Positions 1 through 7,489 of a stretch of DNA of 64,000 bases are shown piece after piece. Positions within the stretch are counted from its first letter, which is position 1. Each line of letters starts with the position of its first letter. The notes under the pieces are model-generated. The model had not been told where the DNA came from and did no database searches. It worked only from the letters and a program-made list of their open reading frames with translations. The position numbers and the translations under genes are program-made. Source of the DNA: Mesorhizobium tianshanense (lineage in GTDB: Bacteria > Pseudomonadota > Alphaproteobacteria > Rhizobiales > Rhizobiaceae); the NCBI RefSeq assembly GCF_007830515.1, contig NZ_VLKT01000012.1:62001-126000 (forward strand), in the 5' to 3' direction.

Positions 1-1
1 C

Positions 2-1096
2 CTGATCGCCGGCTCCATCGGTCGCTTCGCGTTGACCGTGCTGCAGATGCAGCAGCGTCATTCGGTCTATTCGATGCTCGAATTCCTGCGCGCCCTGCTG
101 CAACTCGCGCTGCCGATCGGCGCCATTGCCATCTTTCAGGATTCGTTCCTGACGGTATCGCTCGGCTCGAGCCTCGGCGTGCTGATCGCAGGCGTCGTGG
201 CGGGCGTCATGGCATCCCGGCGCGTCGTTGCCGGTCCGCCACGCTTCACCCAGAAGGAGTTCTTCGTCCTCGGCGTGCCCCTGGTCATCATGGCGCTGGT
301 AGGCTTCGGCCTCCACAGCGCGGAGCGTCTGTTCCTCAAGATCTATTACGATGCCGGCGCTGTGGCGATCTTCGCCGCGGCCTATGTGCTGGCCCGCCAG
401 CCGATCGACATGGTCGCCAATTCCATCAACATGGGCGCCTTTCCCGAGGTTGTCAGCCGGTTCGACGACGAGGGGCCTGCGGCGTCGGGCAGGCTGCTGT
501 CGCAATTGATGGCCTTGATGATCCGCCTTTGCCTGCCGGTTGCGGCGATGCTGGTGGCACTCAGCAGCGATATCACGCAGCTCTTGTTGCCTTCCGAATA
601 TCACGGCCGCTTTGGTCTGCTCTTTCCGATCATCGCGTTCAGCGTGCTGTGTGCCAACCTCGCGAGCTTCGTCTACGGCACCGTGGTGCACGCGCACAAG
701 CGGCCGTGGCTGCTGATCATCGCCAATTCGTTCGGCTCGGTGGCGACAATCGCACTGTCGGTGCTGTTGATCCCACCGATGGCGGAGGTCGGCGCCGCCC
801 TGGCGCTGGCGGGCGGATCGTTGGTAGGCCTTGTAGCCTGCATCATCATCAGCGAACGGCTCACGCCGGTGCCGGTGCCATGGCGCGACATCGGCGTTTC
901 GATCGTCATCTCGCTCGGCACGGGACTGGCCGCCAGCCTTGCCAGTGCTGTATTCGGCAATGTGCCGGCCATCTTCCCGCTCGTCGCCGGCGGCACCGCC
1001 GGCGCGGTGGTTTTCCTCGGGCTGACCTGGCTGTTCTACCCTGCCGCCGCGATGCAACTTGTAGCCAAGCTAAGGGCGCGGTTACGGCTCGCATAG
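2..1096 (+). CDS. Polysaccharide flippase (Wzx/MOP superfamily), 5' end outside window
   Basis: The reading frame is open from base 2, so the gene starts to the left of the window; about 364 C-terminal residues are visible. The product is a run of hydrophobic helices separated by short basic loops, with the C-terminal half showing paired helices typical of Wzx/MurJ-like MOP-superfamily flippases. Such proteins move undecaprenyl-linked repeat units across the inner membrane. The neighbouring glycosyltransferase, UDP-ManNAcA genes, a Wzy-like polymerase and a GumC-like chain-length protein fit a Wzx/Wzy-dependent polysaccharide pathway. The exact substrate cannot be read from sequence. It converges on the WecG-type gene, with an AT-rich island between them. 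Confidence 0.8.
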   Translation: MIAGSIGRFALTVLQMQQRHSVYSMLEFLRALLQLALPIGAIAIFQDSFLTVSLGSSLGVLIAGVVAGVMASRRVVAGPPRFTQKEFFVLGVPLVIMALVGFGLHSAERLFLKIYYDAGAVAIFAAAYVLARQPIDMVANSINMGAFPEVVSRFDDEGPAASGRLLSQLMALMIRLCLPVAAMLVALSSDITQLLLPSEYHGRFGLLFPIIAFSVLCANLASFVYGTVVHAHKRPWLLIIANSFGSVATIALSVLLIPPMAEVGAALALAGGSLVGLVACIIISERLTPVPVPWRDIGVSIVISLGTGLAASLASAVFGNVPAIFPLVAGGTAGAVVFLGLTWLFYPAAAMQLVAKLRARLRLA

Positions 1097-1185
1097 ACCC
1101 ACGAGGGCATCGGAATTGCCGTGTCGCGGTACTGGAGAGCGGTCCCAACTTCGGACCGAAGCATCTGCCCCGGGCCGGCGACGTT

Positions 1186-1219
1186 TGTTGGAGCAGTCGC
1201 CCTATAGATACACCTTTCG
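1186..1219. repeat. Left copy of imperfect direct repeat bounding the AT-rich island
   Basis: This segment shares TGTTG-x-AGC, then CCTATAGAT-xx-ACCTTTCG, with positions 2529-2561. The right copy overlaps the last codons of the WecG-type gene; read on the minus strand, the left copy would encode the same protein tail (R-K-V-Y-L-stop against R-K-V-D-L-stop). The pair therefore looks like a duplication of the 3' end of that gene on either side of inserted DNA. Confidence 0.6.
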
Positions 1220-1342
1220 AATTACGGTGGAATCACTGTGACAGTGTACTTTTTACGCTTGCACGGCTGTCGTGTGTAGATTGACCGCATGACTCGACGC
1301 TGCGGGTGAGCAAGGGGCAACGAAGGGTGTGCGAACAAAACA

Positions 1343-1822
1343 ATGACCAACAGCAACAAAAACACGATTGGACACCATACATCTCCCTTTTGGCGCATCC
1401 TTCGAGGAGAGGCTGTGTACCAGCTTGATGAGACGTCAGGGCCGGAAGCCATCAATCGAGCGCTTGGTCCCGACCCCTTTTGGAAGAAAGGGGAGAATGT
1501 AATGTGCTTCGACGACCTCGAGGTCGGACTAGACGAAACAAACGAACTGAAAACCGTCAGGTACTTCGGATTATATCCTGGAAAGACACATAAGGGCGAA
1601 ATCAAGCTGCCAAAGCATGAGAGCGAAAAGATTTCAAAAAAACTATTACAAATGAGTAGTGTTGTGGGATATCTAATGATTAACTCGGTTGAATTCAATT
1701 ACGATAAGACGCTTGACAGCGAATCAGACCGTGGCATTCACCTACACGATGGATTTGGTCTTCATTTTTATGAAAAATCGGGAATTTTTTATCTTGGTTC
1801 TGTGTTTTTGAAAAAAATTTAG
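1343..1822 (+). CDS. Hypothetical protein of the AT-rich island
   Basis: A 159-residue soluble protein that I do not recognise. It has no signal peptide, membrane helix or obvious catalytic motif. The C-terminal half alternates charged and aromatic residues (HDGFGLHFYEKSGIFYLGS) in a way that suggests a beta-rich fold. Codon use is AT-rich and unlike the polysaccharide genes on either side, which points to separate ancestry. The start is the first ATG; no strong ribosome site is seen before it. Its neighbour is a broken Sel1-like gene, a pairing that can occur in effector-immunity or toxin-type loci, but nothing here proves such a role. Confidence 0.6.
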   Translation: MTNSNKNTIGHHTSPFWRILRGEAVYQLDETSGPEAINRALGPDPFWKKGENVMCFDDLEVGLDETNELKTVRYFGLYPGKTHKGEIKLPKHESEKISKKLLQMSSVVGYLMINSVEFNYDKTLDSESDRGIHLHDGFGLHFYEKSGIFYLGSVFLKKI

Positions 1823-1997
1823 AAACAGCAACCCTTTGAAGCATCTCCCTGATCGTGGGGCCGCGAACGGGTCAAAAGTAGGGTTTCAATCAAGCGGATG
1901 GATTCTGTCCGACTTCAGCGCACAGTGTGCCGATCCAGGTTGTGCTGCATGGCGCTGAGCTCGGCTGAAATCGAATCAGAAGCGGAGATGAAAAAGA

Positions 1998-2503
1998 ATG
2001 GATGATTTTGCCGACAAGCAAGAAAAGTGGAAAGACTACTTTTTACCTAGGGCGAAAGGTGGCGATCCAGATGCCCAACGCGCTGTCGGTTTGGAGTTTT
2101 CAGCCGGGAGATATTTGCCAAAAGACCTGGATCAGTCAGAGTTTTGGCTCCGCAAGTCGTCCGAAAAATTGGGTGAGAGGTCTCTCTTTCAATGGATGAA
2201 GATACTTGTACTAGCGCGTGACCGCGCGTGCACACGCTGTTTGCCGAAAAAAGCGACTGGAGATTGGGTGCCATCTACTACTTGTATGGATTTTATTTGG
2301 CTTCAGAAGGTAGGATCGACGAGGCAAAAACAATTTGCGAGAAAGGAATGAATAAAGGAAGTCTGTTCGCTGAAGCACTTTATTACAGATATAAATACAC
2401 ATGGCCTGTAAGAATAATAATGACTCCGAGGATAATTATCACCTTGATAAAGGTTTTTTCTGTAGCGCGGGCAAACAAAGATGATGATCGTGTTTTACGT
2501 TGA
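1998..2503 (+). pseudogene. Sel1-repeat-like protein gene with frameshift(s)
   Basis: The first part (from ATG 1998) reads as a Sel1/TPR-like repeat: A-K-G-G-D-x-x-A-Q then a G-x-x-x-x-K-D-x-x-x-S-x-x-W pattern, typical of alpha-helical scaffold proteins. Around 2220 the sense continues in another frame (from about 2228: HTLFAEKSDWRLGAIYYLYG, then EGRIDEAKTICEKG), a second helix-turn-helix repeat. Near 2410 a third frame (KNNNDSEDNYHLDKG, ending in TGA at 2484) again looks more protein-like. The gene seems broken by one, perhaps two, single-base changes. Sequencing error is the alternative. Composition matches the preceding orphan gene. Confidence 0.55.
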
Positions 2504-2528
2504 CTTCGCCATTTCGACCCCGGCGCCC

Positions 2529-2561
2529 TGTTGTAGCCGCGGCCTATAGATCGACCTTTCG
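2529..2561. repeat. Right copy of imperfect direct repeat, at 3' end of WecG-type gene
   Basis: This is the partner of 1186-1219. It covers the stop codon and last residues of the glycosyltransferase gene on the minus strand plus a few bases beyond. Attachment sites of integrating elements often lie at the 3' end of a gene and rebuild it, so the position is suggestive, but the repeats are imperfect and no recombinase is present. Confidence 0.6.
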
Positions 2562-3347
2562 GCGCCCCCGACGGTCCCAGAACTCCCGGCACAGCAGTGC
2601 TGCATAAGTAGTGTTGGTGTCATAGTAGCGGCGCCACAGGCGTCGCGGCTCCTGTGCCACGCGAAACAGCCATTCCAGACCGGCCGCCTGAACCAGTTTC
2701 GGCGCCCGGGCAACCTTGCCGCCATAGACATCGAAACTGCCGCCCACGCCCATGACGAAACTCGGAGCGAGTTCGTCACGATAGCGCTTGAGAAAGCGCT
2801 CCTTGCGCGGCGTCGGCATCGCCACCAACAGGCAGTCGGCGCCCGAGGCGTTGATCGCCTCGACGATGCCGGCCTCGTCTTCCGGCTTGAAATAGCCATC
2901 GCGCATGCCGGCGACAACGAGGCTCGGATGATCCTTGGCAAGTCGCCTTTTCACCGCATCGAGAACGGATTGTTCGGCGCCCAGGAGGAAGGGGCTGTAG
3001 CCGCGCGTCGCGCACAGGCTCAGCAGATTGGTCATGATGTCGACGCCCGCTACCCGCTCCGGCAGCGCGACGCCGCAAAGACGCGCACCCCAAAGCACAC
3101 CTTTGCCGTCGACGTTGATCACATCCGCCGTCGCCACATCCTCCCGCAGCTCGGCATTGTTGCGCATGTTCACAAGCTTGGCGACATTCACGACCACATG
3201 ATGCAGCGGCCGTCGAAGCGTCATCGCCTCATCGGCGATGGCCAGCGTCTCGGCCATGGTCAGCGCATGGATCGGCGCGCCAAGGAACTCCCGGCGCCGT
3301 GACGCCAACAGGCGATGCTGCGCCCATGCCGGGTCGTGTGCGCTCAA
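2544..3347 (-). CDS. WecG/TagA/CpsF family glycosyltransferase (GT26)
   Basis: A 267-residue protein with the family signatures in order: N-V-D-G-K-G-V-L-W near the N-terminal third, PRKERFLKRYRDEL in the middle, and GVGGSFDVYGGKVARAP followed by GLEWLFRVAQEP near the C-terminus, ending in a basic amphipathic tail that usually holds the enzyme at the membrane. Members transfer ManNAc, ManNAcA or a related sugar to a polyprenyl-linked acceptor. The gene is translationally coupled to the UDP-ManNAcA dehydrogenase gene (4-bp overlap, TTG start inside TTGA), so ManNAcA transfer is the best guess. Length is normal for the family. Confidence 0.9.
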   Translation of the reverse strand: MSAHDPAWAQHRLLASRRREFLGAPIHALTMAETLAIADEAMTLRRPLHHVVVNVAKLVNMRNNAELREDVATADVINVDGKGVLWGARLCGVALPERVAGVDIMTNLLSLCATRGYSPFLLGAEQSVLDAVKRRLAKDHPSLVVAGMRDGYFKPEDEAGIVEAINASGADCLLVAMPTPRKERFLKRYRDELAPSFVMGVGGSFDVYGGKVARAPKLVQAAGLEWLFRVAQEPRRLWRRYYDTNTTYAALLCREFWDRRGRRKVDL

Positions 3348-4681
3348 GCGGCCTCCTCCGCACTTGCGGGAAGTGTCAGGTGTTCGATTTCCGATTTCTT
3401 GCCTTCGATGCGGGCGTCAGGCTTGCGTGCCTTGCGCCAGGTCCACAAACCCCTTGTGTCGATGAGCTTCTTGTCCTTGAGCGCTTCGGGATCGATCAGA
3501 TTGAACTGCCGATGGTCGACCAGCAGGACGACGATATCGCACTTGTCGATGGCCGAAAGTGCATCGGTGAAAACGATGCCCTTGCCCTCGAGCTCATGCG
3601 GCAGTGTATGTGTGTTGGGTTCAGCCGCGATGATCTTCAGGTTGGGGATATCGGACAAGAGCTTCACCACCTCGACAGCCGGGCTCTCGCGCATATCGTC
3701 GATATTGGCTTTGAAGCTGAGGCCAAGACAGGCGATCGTCTGCTTGCGGGAAGGGTCGAGCAAGGCTTCTATATCCCTGACCACCGACATAGGACGCTCG
3801 GAATTGATCCGGCGCGCCGAAGCCATCAGCCGCGTGCTGTTGGGCGCGGCGTCGATGATGAAATACGGATCGACCGCAATGCAGTGGCCGCCGACGCCCG
3901 GGCTCGGCTGGAGGATGTTCACGCGGGGATGCCGGTTGGCGAGATCGATCACCTCCCAGACGTTGAGCGACAGATCCTGGCACACTGCCGCAAGCTCGTT
4001 GGCAAAGGCGATATTGACGTCGCGGAACGCGTTCTCGGTCAGCTTCACCAGTTCCGCGCTTTCGGCCTGGGTCATGAACAGGTCGCCGGTAACGAAGGTT
4101 GAATAGAGTGCCGCAGTCCGTTCCGACGACTTGCGCGACAGTCCGCCGATCGAGCGATCGTTGTTGATCAGTTCGGTCAGGACCTTTCCCGGCAACACGC
4201 GCTCGGGCGAATAGGCGACCAGGACATCGGCCTCTTCGCCATGCGTGACAGGAAATTTGAGATCGGGCCGCAACTCGGCAAGCAGTCCCGTCATGATGCG
4301 CGTCGTGCCGACTGGCGATGTCGATTCCAGCACCACAAGGTCTCCCCGCTTCAGCACGGAAGCGATGCTTCGTGCCGCCGCGAGCACGTAGCTCACGTCA
4401 GGCTTGTGGTCGTCAGTCATCGGGGTCGGCACAGCGATGACATAGGCATCCGCCGGCTGCGGCGTGCTGAACGCCTTTAGCTTGCCGTTGGCTACGACCT
4501 TCTGGATCAGACCATCAAGGTCCGGCTCGACGATGTGGATTTCGCCGCGGTTGACCTTCTCGACCACCGCCTCGTTGACGTCGACGCCGATCACGTCGAG
4601 CCCGCGGCTGGCAAAAATGGCGCAGGTCGGCAGGCCGATATAGCCCATGCCGATAACGGAAACGGTCTTGATGTCAGCCAT
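3344..4681 (-). CDS. wecC: UDP-N-acetyl-D-mannosamine dehydrogenase
   Basis: A 445-residue NAD-dependent nucleotide-sugar dehydrogenase that oxidises UDP-ManNAc to UDP-ManNAcA. The Rossmann motif GMGYIG is at residues 11-16, the catalytic-site helix LVKLTENAF at 211-219, and the nucleophilic cysteine in GVGGHCIAVDPYF at residue 267; the C-terminal domain has CLGLSFKANIDDMRESP. A longer upstream reading frame exists, but the ATG at 4681 begins exactly before the first beta strand and overlaps the epimerase stop by 8 bp, so it is the natural start. It forms an operon wecB-wecC-wecG-like on the minus strand. Confidence 0.93.
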   Translation of the reverse strand: MADIKTVSVIGMGYIGLPTCAIFASRGLDVIGVDVNEAVVEKVNRGEIHIVEPDLDGLIQKVVANGKLKAFSTPQPADAYVIAVPTPMTDDHKPDVSYVLAAARSIASVLKRGDLVVLESTSPVGTTRIMTGLLAELRPDLKFPVTHGEEADVLVAYSPERVLPGKVLTELINNDRSIGGLSRKSSERTAALYSTFVTGDLFMTQAESAELVKLTENAFRDVNIAFANELAAVCQDLSLNVWEVIDLANRHPRVNILQPSPGVGGHCIAVDPYFIIDAAPNSTRLMASARRINSERPMSVVRDIEALLDPSRKQTIACLGLSFKANIDDMRESPAVEVVKLLSDIPNLKIIAAEPNTHTLPHELEGKGIVFTDALSAIDKCDIVVLLVDHRQFNLIDPEALKDKKLIDTRGLWTWRKARKPDARIEGKKSEIEHLTLPASAEEAA

Positions 4682-5828
4682 GATGCAGCAGTTCCTCAAC
4701 GATCCGGTTACTGGCCCGGCCATCGCCATATGGGTTGTGTCGTTCCGCCATGCCGCGATAGGCCGCCTGGTCATCAAGCAGGCTATTGGCATTGGACAGG
4801 ATTTTTTCGATATCGGTGCCGACGAGACGCGCGGTGCCCGCCACAATCCCTTCGGGTCGCTCGGTGTTCTCACGCATCACCAGCACCGGCTTGCCGAGCG
4901 AAGGCGCCTCTTCCTGCACGCCGCCGCTGTCGGTCAGCACGAGGTAGCTCTGCTTCTGCAGATACAGGAACGGCAGATAGTCCTGCGGGTCGACGAGATG
5001 GATGTTCGGCACGCCTTCCAATTCCGTGTTGACCACCGAGCGCACATTAGGGTTGGGATGAACCGGGTAGACGATCTGCACGTCCCCGCGCACCGCCAAT
5101 CCCTTCAGCGCCGCACAGATGCGGTGGATGCCGCCGTCGAAATTTTCACGGCGATGACCGGTGACGAGGATCATTCTCTTGGTGGGATCGAGGAAAGGAA
5201 ACCGGGCGGCGAGCTCAGCGCTCATCAGCCTGTCGGCGTCGATCGCGCCGGAAAAATGCAACAGCGTGTCGATCACCGTATTGCCGGTCACGAAGATGGT
5301 GTTCTCAGCCTTTCCTTCGGCGATGAGGTTGTCGCGTGCCTGAACGGTCGGTGCGAAGTGCCAGGTGGCGATGTTACCGGCGATCTTGCGGTTCAATTCC
5401 TCTGGAAAGGGAGAGTTGATGTCATGGCTGCGCAATCCCGCCTCGACATGGGCGACCGGAATGCGCTTGTAGAAGGCAGCCAGAGCGGCAGCCATCGCCG
5501 TCGTCGTGTCGCCCTGCACGAGGACGATATCGGGCTTCGCCTTTTCCAGCACTTCGGCCATGCCCAGGAGCACGCGCGACGTCACGTCGAACAGCGTCTG
5601 GCCGGGCTGCATGATATTGAGGTCGTGATGCACCGGCAGGCCCGTCAGCTCAATGACCTGGTCGACCATCTCGCGGTGCTGAGCGGTGATGCATGTTTCG
5701 GTGACAAAACCCGGATGGGCAAGCGCTGCACGCACCACCGGAAAGCATTTGAGCGCCTCCGGCCTCGTGCCGAACACGATCAGCAGTTTCTGCCGGGAAG
5801 GCAGTTTTGGATGTGAAAGGATGTTCAT
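4674..5828 (-). CDS. wecB: UDP-N-acetylglucosamine 2-epimerase (non-hydrolysing)
   Basis: A 384-residue epimerase converting UDP-GlcNAc to UDP-ManNAc for the dehydrogenase encoded next. Visible family motifs are GTRPEALKCFPVV near the N-terminus, GDTTTAMAAALAAFYKR with VAHVEAGLRS in the middle, and TDSGGVQEEAPSLGKPV followed by RENTERPEG in the C-terminal half, which hold the UDP and the acid-base residues. Length is standard. It is the first gene of the leftward operon; its promoter must lie in the 5829-6028 spacer, which also carries a CtrA-type box. Confidence 0.94.
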   Translation of the reverse strand: MNILSHPKLPSRQKLLIVFGTRPEALKCFPVVRAALAHPGFVTETCITAQHREMVDQVIELTGLPVHHDLNIMQPGQTLFDVTSRVLLGMAEVLEKAKPDIVLVQGDTTTAMAAALAAFYKRIPVAHVEAGLRSHDINSPFPEELNRKIAGNIATWHFAPTVQARDNLIAEGKAENTIFVTGNTVIDTLLHFSGAIDADRLMSAELAARFPFLDPTKRMILVTGHRRENFDGGIHRICAALKGLAVRGDVQIVYPVHPNPNVRSVVNTELEGVPNIHLVDPQDYLPFLYLQKQSYLVLTDSGGVQEEAPSLGKPVLVMRENTERPEGIVAGTARLVGTDIEKILSNANSLLDDQAAYRGMAERHNPYGDGRASNRIVEELLHHG

Positions 5829-5922
5829 TGCTGATCCTGGTCGCCAATAGGGGTCGCGACCTGCTGATTATTCGCCACAAGAGCTCTAATAGCGGCAGAA
5901 GCCGCCTTCGTGACCTTAAATC

Positions 5923-5938
5923 TTAATGTATGATTAAC
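5923..5938 (+). promoter_or_regulatory. CtrA-type full site TTAA-N7-TTAAC
   Basis: The sequence is TTAA-TGTATGA-TTAAC, an exact match to the alphaproteobacterial CtrA consensus TTAA-N7-TTAAC. It lies in the spacer between the divergent wecB operon and the GINT1-like gene, about 95 bp before wecB and 90 bp before the rightward gene. CtrA control of surface polysaccharide would be plausible, but this is a sequence match only. Confidence 0.5.
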
Positions 5939-6028
5939 GATCAAACCCGCGCTCCCCCGGGTAACTCTTATGAAAGACCGAACCGGTAGGTATCCTGGCA
6001 GAGTAGTCTTGAAAAAGAATATATTCGA

Positions 6029-7471
6029 TTGACTAATATTTTAATCATCGGCCACGCCGACGGATCTCGGCGCTGGGAAATAGAGCTTCTGGTGCGGTTG
6101 AAAGCGGCTGGTCACGTGGTTTCGAGTTGCCACGCGTCGGCGCCTGCGCCGATCGCACGCGGGCTTGATAAAGTGCTGGCGATCGAGAGCCGACGCTTCG
6201 GTCCCTCACTGGCGAGCCGTTCCAAGCCGTTGCCGGCAGGCGAGTCCGGTCCCGCCGATCTTGTAGTCGATCTCACGGCCACCGCCGCAGGACGAGGCGC
6301 GCCCGTCCTGACGCTCGAATTTTGCGGCCACAGCACCTTTCCAGCCGGTGTGGCCGAGATGCTGGCGAGCGGGCGTTTGCCAGAGCTTGCCATTCGCCTC
6401 GATGGCGTTGCAGTCGTCCGGGGGCGCCCAATGCTCGGCGACCGGCTTTGGCTGTCTCGCAGCTGCAACGACCTGCTCGCCGGGGCCATCTCGCTGGTTG
6501 TGCAAAGCGTCGCCCGTTTTTCCGCGGGCGAACTTGTGCCCATTGCCGATAGCCCGGCGCCGACCCAGAAGACCGGCGGTTTTGTCCGGCACTATCTGCC
6601 CTTCTTCTGCAGGGGGGTGGTCGATCGCGCTGTGCAAAAACTAAGACTTGGGCGACGCCCCTTCTATTGGCAGGTTGCCTACCGGCTGATCGACGGGCCA
6701 GGTGTCGCCGAAACCGGGCAACTCGACGGTACGCCGTTCACCGTCCTCGCGGACGATGGCCAGCGATTCTACGCCGATCCCTTCGTCCTCGAGCGGGATG
6801 GCCGCCACTATCTGTTTGTCGAGGAATTTCCCTACGCTACGGGCCGCGGAGTGATTTCTGTCGCCGAACTGGGCGACGATGGCACTTTCGGCGTACCGAG
6901 GGTGGTGCTGGAGGAACCGCACCACCTGTCGTATCCGCAGGTATTCGCTCACGCCGGCGAGATTTTCATGATCCCCGAAAGCAGCGCGGCGCGCGAACTT
7001 GTGCTCTATCGCGCCGCACAGTTTCCAGATCGCTGGGTACGCGACACCGTGCTGATGACGGACAAGGATTTCAATGATGCCACGCTGCTCGAAGTCGATG
7101 GGCGCTTCTGGCTGTTGGGGACGGAGCGGTTCGGTTATGGCAGCGCGTCGGATACGATGGCCGTCTATTCCGCACCCTCGCTGCGCGGGCCGTGGGTTGC
7201 GCATGCGCTCAATCCCATCGCCGTCGATCACTCGGCCACTCGGCCCGGCGGCGCCTTTATCCGCCAGGGCGATGGCCTGGTGCTGCCGGTGCAAAATGGG
7301 TCGAGAGCCTATGGCGGCGGTCTGGGGTTGATGCGGCTTGATCGGCTTGACGATTTCGATGTCCGTTTTGCGCCGCCTCGCCCGATCGGCGCGGGGCCGG
7401 CATGGGCCCGCGCGGGCATCCACACGCTTAACCGCGCAGGTCGTGTCGAGGTTGTGGACAGCGCCGGCTGA
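6029..7471 (+). CDS. Putative glycosyltransferase, GINT1-like beta-propeller family
   Basis: A 480-residue protein. Residues 1 to about 190 look like an alpha/beta nucleotide-sugar or formyl-transferase-like domain (start ILIIGHADG; later LDGVAVVRGRPM). From about 230 on it has repeats like a five-bladed propeller (FYADPFVLERDGRHYLFVEE, LSYPQVFAHAGEIFMIPES, FNDATLLEVDGRFWLLGTE), the pattern of proteins related to the N-terminal region of plant glucosamine inositolphosphorylceramide transferase 1. Bacterial members sit in polysaccharide loci and are presumed to add a sugar. The start is TTG at 6029, since no in-frame ATG precedes the first strand. Its acceptor is unknown. Confidence 0.65.
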   Translation: MTNILIIGHADGSRRWEIELLVRLKAAGHVVSSCHASAPAPIARGLDKVLAIESRRFGPSLASRSKPLPAGESGPADLVVDLTATAAGRGAPVLTLEFCGHSTFPAGVAEMLASGRLPELAIRLDGVAVVRGRPMLGDRLWLSRSCNDLLAGAISLVVQSVARFSAGELVPIADSPAPTQKTGGFVRHYLPFFCRGVVDRAVQKLRLGRRPFYWQVAYRLIDGPGVAETGQLDGTPFTVLADDGQRFYADPFVLERDGRHYLFVEEFPYATGRGVISVAELGDDGTFGVPRVVLEEPHHLSYPQVFAHAGEIFMIPESSAARELVLYRAAQFPDRWVRDTVLMTDKDFNDATLLEVDGRFWLLGTERFGYGSASDTMAVYSAPSLRGPWVAHALNPIAVDHSATRPGGAFIRQGDGLVLPVQNGSRAYGGGLGLMRLDRLDDFDVRFAPPRPIGAGPAWARAGIHTLNRAGRVEVVDSAG

Positions 7472-7489
7472 CGAGCCTGGAGCCTGTGC

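Larger units (their letters stand above)
1220..2528. mobile_element. Putative AT-rich inserted island
   Basis: The DNA between the two direct repeats is visibly richer in A and T than its surroundings, with runs such as AAAAAA and TTTTTT and codons (AAA, AAT, ATA) that are rare in the flanking GC-rich genes. It carries an orphan ORF and a frameshifted Sel1-like gene and separates two genes of one polysaccharide locus. No integrase or transposase is visible, so insertion by a mobile element is inferred from composition and the repeats only. The 1220-1342 part holds no gene but a 13-bp palindrome CACTGTGACAGTG at 1234-1246. Confidence 0.45.
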
